From positions 3,584,772 to 3,648,771 of the forward strand of contig CP007444.1 of the NCBI GenBank assembly GCA_000632805.1: 64,000 nucleotides of DNA, read 5' to 3'. The position numbers were made by a program, and so were the translations under genes. The notes under the pieces are model-generated. The model did no database searches. It was given only the letters and a program-made list of their open reading frames with translations, and was not told where the DNA came from. Source of the stretch: Dyella jiangningensis. Lineage in GTDB: Bacteria > Pseudomonadota > Gammaproteobacteria > Xanthomonadales > Rhodanobacteraceae. This document shows positions 1-8,623 of the stretch, in pieces; the stretch's first letter is position 1, and each line of letters begins with the position of its first letter.

Positions 1-2
1 CC

Positions 3-1052
3 GTGGTGGAACCGGGTGTGCTCAATGGCGACCTGCAGCAGGCACTCAAGCCGCACGGTTTCTTCTGGCCGCCCGATCCGACCTCGTCGCCCTGGTGCAG
101 CATCGGTGGCAACCTTGCCTGCAACTCGGCCGGGCCGCGCACCGTAAAATACGGCAGCCCGCGGGAGAACACGCTGGGCCTGCGCGCCGTGGCCGGTACT
201 GGCGAAGGTTTCCGTTGCGGCACATATACAAGCAAAGGGGCTACGGGCTACGACCTGACGCGGCTGCTGATCGGCTCGGAAGGCACGCTGGCGTTGATCA
301 CCGAGGCCACGCTCAAGCTCACGCCCAAGCCGTCGGGCCTGCGCACCATGCGCGCGACCTACAGCGACGTGGGCGCGGCAGCGCGCGCCGTGGCACGGAT
401 CATGGCGCAGCCGGTCACGCCGTGCGCGCTGGAATTCATCGATGACGTTGCCTTGAAGCTGGCACGCGATCACGGCGGTGACAGCGTGCCCGTGGCAGGC
501 GCGATGCTGATGATCGAAGTGGATGGCGAACCAGACACGCTGCCGAGCGCGGTGGAAGCCGTATCGCGCGCGGCGCGCGGTGAAGGGCTGGAAGAGCTTC
601 GCATCGCGGAAACCGCCGAGGAAACGCAGGCGCTATGGTCGGCGCGCAAGGCGCTGTCGCCGGCACAGCGCACCATCTCGCCAAACAAGATCAACGAGGA
701 CGTGGTTGTACCGGTCAGCCGGCTGCCGGAGCTGGTCGATGGCATCAAGCGCTTGTCGAAGAAACACGATGTGCTGATCGTCAGCTTCGGTCACGCGGGC
801 AACGGCAACCTGCATGTGAACCTGTTGCCACGCGACGACGCCGAGCGCGAGCGCGCACATGCCTGCCTGGCGGAAGTGTTTGCGCTGGTGATCGCGCTGG
901 ACGGCACTCTCTCGGGCGAGCACGGCATCGGACTGGTGAAGCGCGAGTTCATGCCGCTGGCGCTGCAGCCGACGACGTTGCATTTGATGCGCAACGTAAA
1001 GGCGGCATTTGATCCGGACGGGATTCTCAACCCTGGAAAATTGTTGCCGTAA
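3..1052 (+). CDS. FAD-linked oxidase, GlcD / D-lactate dehydrogenase family (5'-truncated by window)
   Basis: This is the C-terminal ~349 residues of an FAD-binding oxidase that oxidises a 2-hydroxy acid such as glycolate, D-lactate or D-2-hydroxyglutarate and passes electrons on through FAD. The glycine-rich stretch IGGNLACNSAGPRTVKYG and LIGSEGTLALITEATLKL belong to the PCMH-type FAD-binding domain. GHAGNGNLHVN and GEHGIGLVKREF are the conserved C-terminal motifs of the FAD-oxidase C domain, and the protein ends normally with NPGKLLP. The reading frame is open at the window edge, so the true start lies upstream. The substrate cannot be chosen from this part alone. A REP pair follows the stop. 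Confidence 0.85.
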   Translation: MVEPGVLNGDLQQALKPHGFFWPPDPTSSPWCSIGGNLACNSAGPRTVKYGSPRENTLGLRAVAGTGEGFRCGTYTSKGATGYDLTRLLIGSEGTLALITEATLKLTPKPSGLRTMRATYSDVGAAARAVARIMAQPVTPCALEFIDDVALKLARDHGGDSVPVAGAMLMIEVDGEPDTLPSAVEAVSRAARGEGLEELRIAETAEETQALWSARKALSPAQRTISPNKINEDVVVPVSRLPELVDGIKRLSKKHDVLIVSFGHAGNGNLHVNLLPRDDAERERAHACLAEVFALVIALDGTLSGEHGIGLVKREFMPLALQPTTLHLMRNVKAAFDPDGILNPGKLLP

Positions 1053-1064
1053 GCTGGCTCTGCC

Positions 1065-1149
1065 GTAGGAGCGCATCCAGTGCGCGATCGGGGCCTGAAT
1101 GCACTGATGAGCGTCGAGTGGCCCGATCGTGCACTGGGTGCGCTCCTAC
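1065..1149. repeat. REP-type inverted pair
   Basis: GTAGGAGCGCATCCAGTGCGCGA at the left is answered by its near reverse complement ending in GCACTGGGTGCGCTCCTAC at the right. The same sequence recurs at 43199-43279, 48346-48467, 48597-48622 and 63904-63928, always between genes. It sits just after the oxidase stop and may help end or stabilise its transcript. Confidence 0.85.
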
Positions 1150-1173
1150 AAAAGCAAAGCGGCGCGGCCTTGC

Positions 1174-1812
1174 TCAGTAGTCGCGAATGTCGAGCATGAT
1201 GAAACCGCGCACGCTGTAGCCGCTACCTTCCGGCCACGCCAGGGACGCAAGTGCGCGATCGCCAGCGGCCCAAGGTGCATTGTCGAGCAACACTTCGGCG
1301 CTTATCTGGCCATCATCGGCACGGCGATGGAACAGGCGCACCCAATGCGGTTCGGCGCTGAGCGCCTCTCGCTGCAGGGCTTCGCGCAAAGTGGGCAGGA
1401 TGTCCTGCGGCACCGCGACGTCATCGCGACTCGACAGCCACGGTGCGACGAACACATCCCAGGTACGGATGCCAAGTTCCCAACCGTAGGTCTGCAAGCG
1501 CCGTTCGTCGGTCACGTACCAGCAGGCTGCGAGCAGCACGTGGAACACGCTGCGCTCGAAGGCTTCCAGGGCGTTGCGACATGCGGCTTCGCCGCTGCCC
1601 GTGCCGGCGAAACTTTCCTCGATGTGCCGCTCTTCACTAATGACGATATCGACGTCCAGACGTCCGGGTTGGCCGCCCGTACCCTCGGTCCAGATGGCGC
1701 GCACGGCCGGAAAGTCGCCATCGGTCATCAACCAGTCCTCGTCAGGCTCCAGCTCGACGCCGTGACGTTGGAAGAGACGCAGGAGGTATTGCTGTAGCGC
1801 GGCGTCTTGCAT
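1174..1812 (-). CDS. conserved hypothetical protein, DUF6348-like
   Basis: A 212-residue soluble protein beginning MQDAALQQYLLRLFQRHG. It has no signal peptide or membrane segment and is rich in aromatic and acidic residues. The C-terminal part (LLDNAPWAAGDRALASL followed by a GYSVRGFIMLD-type ending) resembles the DUF6348 family, whose function is unknown. The frame stays open upstream, but I chose the internal Met at 1812 because the upstream stretch is arginine-rich and overlaps the neighbouring membrane gene. It is co-oriented with the gene ending at 1827, probably one transcript. The family name is from memory and only moderately sure. Confidence 0.7.
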   Translation of the reverse strand: MQDAALQQYLLRLFQRHGVELEPDEDWLMTDGDFPAVRAIWTEGTGGQPGRLDVDIVISEERHIEESFAGTGSGEAACRNALEAFERSVFHVLLAACWYVTDERRLQTYGWELGIRTWDVFVAPWLSSRDDVAVPQDILPTLREALQREALSAEPHWVRLFHRRADDGQISAEVLLDNAPWAAGDRALASLAWPEGSGYSVRGFIMLDIRDY

Positions 1813-1826
1813 GGAAAAAACCTCGG

Positions 1827-2153
1827 TCAGTTCGCGCGGGGACGCCACAGCAGGTGGCGAACGATCATTGCGAGCACCAGCACCACCACGCAGGCGCCGT
1901 AGCCATAGAGCGCCGGCAGTACCTGTTGCCAGATCGCACCGCTCGCCGGGCCGTATTGCCCGACGGCAGGTACGCTGGCGGTATCGAACGCGGTGCTCGC
2001 GCATTCCACGGCGGCAAAGGCGGCCAACAACAGTGCGGCCAGGTCAAAGCTGCGGCGCGCGGGGGTACGCGGCAGGCTCTTGGGATAGGACCAGTACGCC
2101 CAGCCGAGAATCAGCAGCCACGGCGCCAAGAGCAGGATAGCCAGGTAACGCAT
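1827..2153 (-). CDS. small integral membrane protein
   Basis: A 108-residue protein with an N-terminal hydrophobic helix (residues ~3-21), a second around 38-52 and a third around 83-100 (ACVVVLVLAMIVRHLLW), so probably a three-pass inner-membrane protein. No enzymatic motif is visible. It lies between trpS and the DUF6348-like gene, all on the minus strand and closely spaced. Function unknown. Confidence 0.6.
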   Translation of the reverse strand: MRYLAILLLAPWLLILGWAYWSYPKSLPRTPARRSFDLAALLLAAFAAVECASTAFDTASVPAVGQYGPASGAIWQQVLPALYGYGACVVVLVLAMIVRHLLWRPRAN

Positions 2154-2191
2154 GCGTCAGTTCACTCCTTGGTTGCTGGCGCCTGGCGTGC

Positions 2192-3556
2192 TCATTCCTG
2201 GGCCGCCAGCTGATCCAGCGCGCCGCGCAGGCGATTCAGCGCTTCGTCGCGTGCCTGTTCGCCCTCGTAGTCAGGCGTGGTCGCCACTTCTTCGCCATCC
2301 AGCTCCAACGCGAGCGAGAGCGGCTGCACCTGCACCACGGCGCTGGTGGCGCCCAGTTCCTTGATGCGCTTTTGCAGCGCACCGGCCGCCTTGGGATCGG
2401 TAAACGAACGGGACAACAGCAGCTCTTCGCCGTCGCCCGAGAACAGACGGAAGCGGAAGCTGCCATCGGCATCGCGGAAGCTGGCAAAACGCGGCGGCTT
2501 GCCGGATCTGGGCACAGGCTCGGCGGCAGCCGCTTGCGGCGCCACGGCCACGCCCGAACGCAGACCGATCGCATCGCGCAGCTCCGCGATCTTGGGTGCC
2601 GCGATCGCGCGTGCCTTCTTGGCGCCTTCCTGCAGGATTTCTTCGATGATGGCGGGACGTGCGATCAGAGCGTCGTAGCTTTCGCGCATCGGCGCCACAT
2701 CGACTTCGATGCGTTCGAACAACACTTGCTTGGCCTCGCCCCAACCAATGCCGTTGACCAGCGCTTCATGGAACGCTTCGGACTCGGCTTCGCTGGCGAA
2801 CGCGCGGAAGATGGTGAACAGCGAGGAGCTGTGTGGATCCTTCGCTTCCCCCGGCAGGCGCGAGTCGGTGACGATGCGCATGATCGAGTCACGCAGGTGC
2901 TTCTGCCCGCCCGAGAACAGCGGAATGGTGTTGTCGTAGCTCTTGGACATCTTGCGGCCGTCCAGTCCCGGCAGCGTCGCGACCTGCTCTTCGATCACCA
3001 CCTCCGGCAGCACGAAGAACTCGCGGCCGTAGATGTGATTGAAGCGCTGCGCGATGTCGCGCGCCATCTCGATGTGCTGGATCTGGTCGCGGCCCACCGG
3101 CACCTTGTTGGCGTTGAACGCGAGGATATCGGCCGCCATCAGCACGGGATACATGTACAAGCCCGCTGTGACACCAGCGTCGGCGTCCTCCCCCGCTTCG
3201 GTGTTCTTGTCCACGGCGGCCTTATAGGCGTGCGCGCGATTGAGCAAGCCCTTGGCGGTGACGCAGGTGAGGAACCAGGTGAGCTCCGGAATTTCCGGGA
3301 TGTCCGACTGGCGGTAGAACGTGACCTTCTGCGGATCGAGGCCTGCCGCCAGCCACGTCGCGGCGATCTCCAGGCGCGAACGCTCGATGCGCGCCGGGTC
3401 GTCGCTCTTGATCAGCGCGTGGTAGTCGGCCATGAAGTAGAACGCGTCGACGTCATCGCGCTTGCTGGCCGCCACGGCCGGACGGATCGCGCCGACATAG
3501 TTGCCCAGGTGCGGCGTGCCCGTGGTGGTGATGCCGGTGAGTACGCGGGTCTTCAT
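2192..3556 (-). CDS. trpS: tryptophan-tRNA ligase with C-terminal DUF1508-like extension
   Basis: Class I aminoacyl-tRNA synthetase that charges tRNA-Trp with tryptophan in the cytoplasm. The HIGH-type signature is TPHLGNY (residues ~14-20) and the KMSKS loop is GRKMSKSYDN. The protein is 454 residues, about 100 longer than ordinary bacterial TrpS. The extra C-terminal part (FASFRDADGSFRFRLFSGDG and onward) looks like a DUF1508/YegP-type beta domain, an arrangement I associate with xanthomonad TrpS. It begins ATGAAGACCCGC and is followed downstream by the small membrane-protein gene. Confidence 0.95.
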   Translation of the reverse strand: MKTRVLTGITTTGTPHLGNYVGAIRPAVAASKRDDVDAFYFMADYHALIKSDDPARIERSRLEIAATWLAAGLDPQKVTFYRQSDIPEIPELTWFLTCVTAKGLLNRAHAYKAAVDKNTEAGEDADAGVTAGLYMYPVLMAADILAFNANKVPVGRDQIQHIEMARDIAQRFNHIYGREFFVLPEVVIEEQVATLPGLDGRKMSKSYDNTIPLFSGGQKHLRDSIMRIVTDSRLPGEAKDPHSSSLFTIFRAFASEAESEAFHEALVNGIGWGEAKQVLFERIEVDVAPMRESYDALIARPAIIEEILQEGAKKARAIAAPKIAELRDAIGLRSGVAVAPQAAAAEPVPRSGKPPRFASFRDADGSFRFRLFSGDGEELLLSRSFTDPKAAGALQKRIKELGATSAVVQVQPLSLALELDGEEVATTPDYEGEQARDEALNRLRGALDQLAAQE

Positions 3557-3590
3557 GAGCTCTCGTTCTTGGTGTTGTTATGAATATTGA

Positions 3591-4505
3591 TCAACGGATC
3601 AGCGTGGACTTGCCGAACAGCGATTCGACCAGGTCCACGGCCAGGCGCGCGGTCTGGTTTTTCTTGTCGAAGGCGGGATTGAGCTCGACGATATCGAGCG
3701 ACCCGACGCGGCCGGTGTCGGCGATCATTTCCATGCACAGCTGTGCTTCGCGGTAGTTCGGGCCGCCGCGCACCGTGGTGCCCACGCCAGGCGCGATGGT
3801 GGGGTCGAGAAAGTCCACGTCGAAGCTGATGTGCAGGTGCGTGTTCTCGTCGACATCCGCCAGCGCTTCTTCCATCGTGCGCTTCATGCCTACTTCGTCG
3901 ATGTGGCGCATGTCGAAGATGCTCACCTTCGACTCGCGCACAAGACGCTTTTCGTCCTCGTCCACCGAGCGGATGCCGATCTGCCGGAAGACATCCGGCG
4001 TGGTGGCAGGCACGTGGCCACCGACCTCCACCAGCTCCTTCGGCCCCTGCCCGCACAGGCACGCCACGGGCATGCCATGAATATTGCCCGAGGGCGTCAC
4101 GTCGGCGGTGTTGAAGTCGGCATGCGCATCCAGCCAAAGCACGCGCAGCCGCTTGCCCTGCTCGCGACAATGACGCCCGACGGCGCTGATCGATCCGATG
4201 GCGAGGCAATGGTCACCGCCCAGCATGATCGGCAGGCGACCATCCTTGAGCTCGGCATAAATTGCCTCGTGCACGGCTTGGTTCCAGGCCAGCACTTCGG
4301 GCAAGTGCCGGTAGCCGTTGTGCGGCGGCTGCCACGGATTGAGCGGCCCATGCAGGTTGCCGCGATCAACCACGTCCAGTCCGCGCTTGGACAGCTTCGC
4401 GCCAAGGTTCGCCACGCGCAGTGCTTCCGGGCCCATCGAGGCGCCGCGGTGACCCGCGCCGATATCGGTGGGAACGCCAATCAGGGAAATTGCCTTGTTG
4501 ACCAT
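3591..4505 (-). CDS. rocF: arginase
   Basis: Ureohydrolase of 304 residues that hydrolyses L-arginine to ornithine and urea with a dinuclear manganese centre. The metal-binding motifs are all present in order: GGDH (residues ~97-100), DAHADFNTA (~127-135) and SFDVDFLDP (~230). The N-terminal GVPTDIGAGHRGASMGPEALR is typical of the arginase branch rather than agmatinase. It lies 34 bp upstream of trpS on the same strand and immediately downstream of the rhodanese gene. Confidence 0.93.
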   Translation of the reverse strand: MVNKAISLIGVPTDIGAGHRGASMGPEALRVANLGAKLSKRGLDVVDRGNLHGPLNPWQPPHNGYRHLPEVLAWNQAVHEAIYAELKDGRLPIMLGGDHCLAIGSISAVGRHCREQGKRLRVLWLDAHADFNTADVTPSGNIHGMPVACLCGQGPKELVEVGGHVPATTPDVFRQIGIRSVDEDEKRLVRESKVSIFDMRHIDEVGMKRTMEEALADVDENTHLHISFDVDFLDPTIAPGVGTTVRGGPNYREAQLCMEMIADTGRVGSLDIVELNPAFDKKNQTARLAVDLVESLFGKSTLIR

Positions 4506-4514
4506 GCAGACCTG

Positions 4515-4949
4515 TCAGTGTGAAGGAGCGGAAACGGCCGAGCCCTCGCGCACCAGCGGCAACTGCTGCTGCCGCCAGGCGTTGAGGCTGCCGTCGAGCA
4601 ATCGCACGTGGCTGTAACCGAGCGACTGCAGGGTTTCCTGCGCACGCGCCGCGCGCCGTCCCGACGCGCAGTACACCACGATCTCGCGGTCGCGGGGGAC
4701 GCCCAATGCGCCCGCGCGGCTGCCGAGCTGTTCCACGGGAATATTGAGCGCACCGGCGATGTGGCCATCGCGGTATTCGTCGGCGTGGCGCACATCGAGC
4801 AGCAGTGGCGCCTGCCCCGCCTGCTGGCGTTCCACCAGTTGGGGCGCGGCGAGCGGTGCCTCCGCGGCCATGACCGCGCCTTGCACCGCGAGGCAGACAA
4901 CCACGAAGCCGGCACCTTGCCACAGGCGTCGTTGGAGCAGATTTTTCAT
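4515..4949 (-). CDS. exported rhodanese-like sulfurtransferase domain protein
   Basis: A 144-residue single-domain rhodanese. The start MKNLLQRRLWQGAGFVVVC gives a signal peptide ending near VMAAE, so the product is probably periplasmic; an alternative start lies 21 bp upstream at 4970. The domain shows LLLDVRHADEYRDGHIAGALNIP and the active-site loop VVYCASGRRAAR with its catalytic Cys. It may transfer or bind sulfane sulfur. The stop is 9 bp before the arginase start, suggesting cotranscription, though no functional link is obvious. Confidence 0.8.
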   Translation of the reverse strand: MKNLLQRRLWQGAGFVVVCLAVQGAVMAAEAPLAAPQLVERQQAGQAPLLLDVRHADEYRDGHIAGALNIPVEQLGSRAGALGVPRDREIVVYCASGRRAARAQETLQSLGYSHVRLLDGSLNAWRQQQLPLVREGSAVSAPSH

Positions 4950-5136
4950 GGGCAGAACGCTGGTGGACATGCGATGCCTAACGTCACGGTCGCCATCGAC
5001 AGGCGCTTGCGGGCCCTTGCCGGACTGGCCAGGGAACGGCCTCGAAGTATAGCCGCCGCCCGCGGTGGAAATGGCTTCCGGGCCAGTACGTCCGGCCGCG
5101 GCCGGCCATCGCACGCGCCTGAAGCCTGGTCCGGGT

Positions 5137-5907
5137 TTACCGCACGCCGTTCTGGAATCGCTGCCGGAGGTAGAAGAGCAACGTGGGGTGATACCACTGC
5201 TGCGACGGCCCTTCGCTGGAATACGGCGCGAGACGGTTCTCCACGGCATCGCACAGGGCCGACCGCATCATCGGAATGGCCTTGGCCATCTGGTGGATCG
5301 GATAGGTCACGAAATTGTCCGTCGTGCCAACATCGATCGTCGACTGATACAGGATGCCGCCGGTGTCCACGCCCTCGTCGACCATGTGCACGGTCACCCC
5401 GCAGCGCCGGCGGTCGTCCATCGCCAGCGCCCAGTAGCCGCCGTGCACGCCGCGGTAGGCGGGGGTAATGCCCATGTGCGTGTTGATGAACGGCGCTTTG
5501 ATCGAGCCCAGCAACTTCTTGGAGAGAATGCGCGTGCCGTTGACCACCACCGCATCCGGCGCCAGCTCCTTCAGCAGACGGATCACTTCCCGCTTGTTCG
5601 CGCTGTCGACCCTGGTGACGACGCGCGGCGGGATCGGCGAGTCATCCATGTCGTAGCGCTGGATCAGCTGCTGCACGCGCTTACGGGACGTGCGGCCCAA
5701 CCAGCGGCTGTAGAGGATGAAAGCGAGCTGGCCAAGCGTCGTGCGCCAGCCCAGCGTCTTCGCGCGGTACTTGATCATGCTCCGGGACGAAGGCTTCTTT
5801 TCCAGCACCACCGCAGCGATGTCGCAGCTGTCGCGCAAACCGTTGTACATCAGCTCCGTGGACAAGCCTGGGCCTGCCAGTATCACGATGCGTGGTCTAG
5901 GCGGCAC
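5137..5907 (-). CDS. formyltransferase-domain protein
   Basis: A 256-residue protein of the formyl_trans_N type (GART / Met-tRNA formyltransferase fold). Key motif: INTHMGITPAYRGVHGGYWAL around residue 145, containing the His and the P-x-Y-R-G loop that bind the formyl donor, then TVHMVDEGVDTGGILYQ, also conserved. Its start overlaps by 11 bp the stop of a polysaccharide deacetylase gene. Formyltransferase plus deacetylase pairs recall the ArnA/ArnD logic of formylating and later deformylating an amino sugar, so a role in a surface glycan is a reasonable inference. The real substrate is unknown. Confidence 0.8.
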   Translation of the reverse strand: MPPRPRIVILAGPGLSTELMYNGLRDSCDIAAVVLEKKPSSRSMIKYRAKTLGWRTTLGQLAFILYSRWLGRTSRKRVQQLIQRYDMDDSPIPPRVVTRVDSANKREVIRLLKELAPDAVVVNGTRILSKKLLGSIKAPFINTHMGITPAYRGVHGGYWALAMDDRRRCGVTVHMVDEGVDTGGILYQSTIDVGTTDNFVTYPIHQMAKAIPMMRSALCDAVENRLAPYSSEGPSQQWYHPTLLFYLRQRFQNGVR

Positions 5908-6877
5908 GGGTGCGCTCCAGCTCCGCGGAGATCTCGCCCATGTTCAACGACTGCATGCCGTAGCGTTTTTTCAACTCGCCGTAGTATTCGAGGATGCGTT
6001 CCAGAAAGCGCTGGTTTTCCTCGATATGCGCGCCGAAGTTGTGCGGATGCCACCACAGGTGGAACAGGCGATTGTTGATCGCCGCATGGCGCATCGCGCG
6101 CTTGATGCGATGCAGGCGCAAGCCATCGAGCCACGCCACCGACGGCGAATACGGCCGCAGGAACCGGCTCGAAGGAATGTTGAACGGGCGACTCTGCGCG
6201 CATTCCTCGAAGCTGTAGGTGTTGTAGCCGGTGACGTTGAGGTAGGCATCGACGAGACGCAGGCCGCGTACCAGCGGATTCTGCTGCTCCTGATTCCTCG
6301 GCGTGTAGAACGGCGCGTATTCGTTGCCGCGATAGCAGCGGATACCGAGCTCCTCCAACACCGGCAGGTACGCCGGATTTCCCTGGTTTCGCGGGAAAAC
6401 CAGGCTATGCACGTCAATGCCCCGCGCCCTGGCCGCGTCGATGGCGGCCTTCAGGTCCGCCTTGAACGCTTCGGCGGTCTGGCCGGGCTCGAGGCAGTAG
6501 TAGTGCGAAAACGTATGCGTGCCGATTTCCTGGCCCGGATACCGGCGAATCAGCTCGATCACCTCAGGCGCGAAGTGATACTCGTCGTCACTGCCCCAGG
6601 CGTGCTCGTCGATGTAGCGGTAAGGCGAGAGTTTTGCATTGCTGTAGGCCGGCGTATCGCTCGGCAGCTTCGTGCGCAGCTCGGCGACATCTTCAAAAAA
6701 GATGAAACCCAACGTGGCCCAGGTGGCATGCACGCCATGGGCATCGAACGACGCGAGCATCTCGCGTATGGCCTGGCGCTCGCCGCGTAGATTGTCTTCG
6801 TAGTCCCGGATACTGCGCTTGTCGCGCACGCCCCAATAGAGCTCAAGATCCAGCGAGACGGTAAATATGCCTGGCAT
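5897..6877 (-). CDS. polysaccharide deacetylase (NodB-homology) family protein
   Basis: A 326-residue cytoplasmic carbohydrate esterase 4-like protein. The first metal/catalytic motif is visible as SLDLELYWGVRD near the N terminus and the histidine motif as GTHTFSHYY near residue 133. A later LVFPRNQGNPAYLPVLEELG corresponds to the family's R-x-P motif region. The C-terminal LWWHPHNFG supplies the last conserved His. No signal peptide. It is the first gene of a two-gene unit with the overlapping formyltransferase, probably acting on a sugar precursor of a cell-surface polymer. Confidence 0.83.
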   Translation of the reverse strand: MPGIFTVSLDLELYWGVRDKRSIRDYEDNLRGERQAIREMLASFDAHGVHATWATLGFIFFEDVAELRTKLPSDTPAYSNAKLSPYRYIDEHAWGSDDEYHFAPEVIELIRRYPGQEIGTHTFSHYYCLEPGQTAEAFKADLKAAIDAARARGIDVHSLVFPRNQGNPAYLPVLEELGIRCYRGNEYAPFYTPRNQEQQNPLVRGLRLVDAYLNVTGYNTYSFEECAQSRPFNIPSSRFLRPYSPSVAWLDGLRLHRIKRAMRHAAINNRLFHLWWHPHNFGAHIEENQRFLERILEYYGELKKRYGMQSLNMGEISAELERTRAA

Positions 6878-7165
6878 GAGGTCGTACCCATCCCATTAGT
6901 CCGTTTGTCAGCCCCCAACTGAGCTATCCAGCCGGCAATCGGCACCCATGTCACATCCCCGACCGGTCCAGCGTTGTCAGGGCGAACACATGGGATTGTT
7001 CGGGCCCGATCGTGAAGGCAGGCTGAGGCGCCTGACCTGCAGGCGGGGCCAGGTACAGGCTTCGCCCTGCCCCGGGGGCGCGACGCGACACGCGCCAGCG
7101 GCCGGCGCGATGCCTACCATGGACCGCGCTGCGGCCCGATGGATGGACGGGGGATATCGCCAGGA
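6878..7165. other. gene-free chromosomal spacer left of the element
   Basis: I see no convincing gene. Position 6915-6936, read on the minus strand, resembles the 5' end and D-arm of a tRNA (GCCGG...TAGCTCAGTTGG) with a two-base insertion and no matching 3' half, so it may be a tRNA remnant. The rest is G+C-rich spacer up to the attachment repeat. Confidence 0.4.
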
Positions 7166-7214
7166 TGGTGCCGGCAGCAGGAGTCGAACCCGCGACCTAC
7201 TGATTACAAATCAG
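7166..7214. repeat. left attachment repeat (3' part of tRNA-Thr)
   Basis: 49 bp identical to 39256-39304. Read on the minus strand it runs from the anticodon arm (CTGATTTGTAATCAG) through the T-arm and acceptor stem to CCA. No D-arm precedes it; the sequence diverges right after TCAG. This is the copy created by integration. Confidence 0.93.
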
Positions 7215-7273
7215 AATTAAAAACCCACGCAGACCGCATAGGAGCTAAACTTTGTAGAACATTATGCCCCTTT

Positions 7274-7295
7274 TGGGGGAATTGTGGGGGAATCC
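7274..7295 (+). repeat. left subterminal G-rich repeat
   Basis: Two tandem TGGGGGAAT-type blocks immediately before the integrase start. The same 22-bp sequence, differing at one base, is at 39157-39178 in the same orientation and at a similar distance from the other attachment repeat. Possible integrase or excisionase arm sites. The second block also places G-rich sequence just ahead of the integrase start. Confidence 0.7.
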
Positions 7296-7300
7296 GTTCA

Positions 7301-8353
7301 ATGGCGACATTTGAGAAACGTCCAGGTGGTTGGCGAGCCCAAGTTCGGCGCAAAGGTGCCAAGAGTATTAGCCGAACCTTTGATCTCCGCAAAGACGCTG
7401 AGGCCTGGGCCGCCGAGATCGAGCGCGAAATCCGCCGTGGCAATCTGGCTGTAGTCGATACGGCCACGACTAAGCTGACCTTTGGCGAGTGCGCCGACAA
7501 ATACGCCGCCGGTCCGCTCACCTCGCTCCGCTCCCGAAAGACATCTGAATTGTACCTGCTAAAGGCCCGTGCCCGGTTCGGCCCCAGCTTCATAACGGCC
7601 ATTCGCAACGCTGAGGTTGCGAAATGGAGGGATGCCCTTCTTGGGGAGGGTATGTCGCCGCGCTCCGTCGCCTACTGTCTATCGGTTCTGTCCACAGTCC
7701 TTACGTTTGCACAGCAGGAGCTGTCCGTGGCTCTGCCAGGCGGTAACCCCGTGAGCGCCGTACGGAAGCCCAGCCCACCCAAGGGTCGTGATCGGAGACT
7801 CTTGCCAGGTGAGCTAGTGGCCTTGCTACAGGCCGCCGATCGTTCGCGCGCCGTGGGACTGAGGCAGGCGATTGAACTCGCCATAGAAACGAGCATGCGC
7901 CTCAGTGAGATTGTTCATCTGGAATGGCGACACGTCGATTTGTCCGCCAAGACCGCGCACCTACCGGACACCAAGAACGGCGAAAGCAGGACCGTCGCCC
8001 TTTCGTCCGCAGCAGTGGCCGCCCTGTCTGCGCCGGCCCTATCCACGAAGCGTCGGGGCCGGGTATTCAGCAACTGGGGGACCAAATTCGCCCTCGAAAA
8101 AGCATGGGCAAACTGCCGGAAAAATGCCCTGTCAACGTACCTTGAGGAATGTACGGAGGCTCGCTCAGCACCGGATCCCGCGTTCCTCAACGACTTGCGC
8201 TTTCACGATCTTCGCCACGAGGCCACGAGCCGCCTTTTTGAGCGCGGCCTGGGAATCATGGAAGTGGCCAGCATGACTGGCCATAAGAGTCTCAGCATGC
8301 TGAAACGCTATACGCACGTTGACGCTGCGAGGCTGGCCGAAAAGCTCGGCTAG
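7301..8353 (+). CDS. int: tyrosine-type integrase
   Basis: Site-specific recombinase of 350 residues that integrates and excises the element at tRNA-Thr. The N-terminal arm-binding segment (FEKRPGGWRAQVRRKG) is followed by a SAM-like core-binding domain and the catalytic domain. The catalytic set is complete: Arg200 (TSMRLSEIV), Lys225 (DTKNGES), His302 and Arg305 (FHDLRHEAT), His328 (TGHKS) and Tyr337 (LKRYTH). I chose ATG 7301; the open frame extends back into the tRNA fragment and that part is not coding. It is the only gene between the left attachment site and the cargo and is read inward. Confidence 0.95.
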   Translation: MATFEKRPGGWRAQVRRKGAKSISRTFDLRKDAEAWAAEIEREIRRGNLAVVDTATTKLTFGECADKYAAGPLTSLRSRKTSELYLLKARARFGPSFITAIRNAEVAKWRDALLGEGMSPRSVAYCLSVLSTVLTFAQQELSVALPGGNPVSAVRKPSPPKGRDRRLLPGELVALLQAADRSRAVGLRQAIELAIETSMRLSEIVHLEWRHVDLSAKTAHLPDTKNGESRTVALSSAAVAALSAPALSTKRRGRVFSNWGTKFALEKAWANCRKNALSTYLEECTEARSAPDPAFLNDLRFHDLRHEATSRLFERGLGIMEVASMTGHKSLSMLKRYTHVDAARLAEKLG

Positions 8354-8623
8354 CTCATTTATAAGGAAATTAGGGAAATTATCGGGTCTTTGTAATTTCG
8401 ATAAATTCGGTATAAATCGCGTCGCAGTCCCTAACCTTGGCCCTCGCTCAGCCCGGCTTCCAAGGATCTCATCAAGCACGCGCCGGGTTGCCATGACCCC
8501 AACTGCCCACGCCGTGCAAAGGAATGGCGTACCAAGCCCTGGGGGCGCAAGGGCAGAGCCAAAGGCCTCAACAATGTCATGCCCGCCGTCGCTCGCCCCG
8601 GCACACCCCGCCCGCGGCTGTGA

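Noticed and set aside
2372-3583. 403-codon plus-strand frame
   Set aside because: Antisense to trpS.
7139-7300. Extended N terminus for the integrase
   Set aside because: The extension translates the tRNA fragment and the subterminal repeat; ATG 7301 fits the family length.
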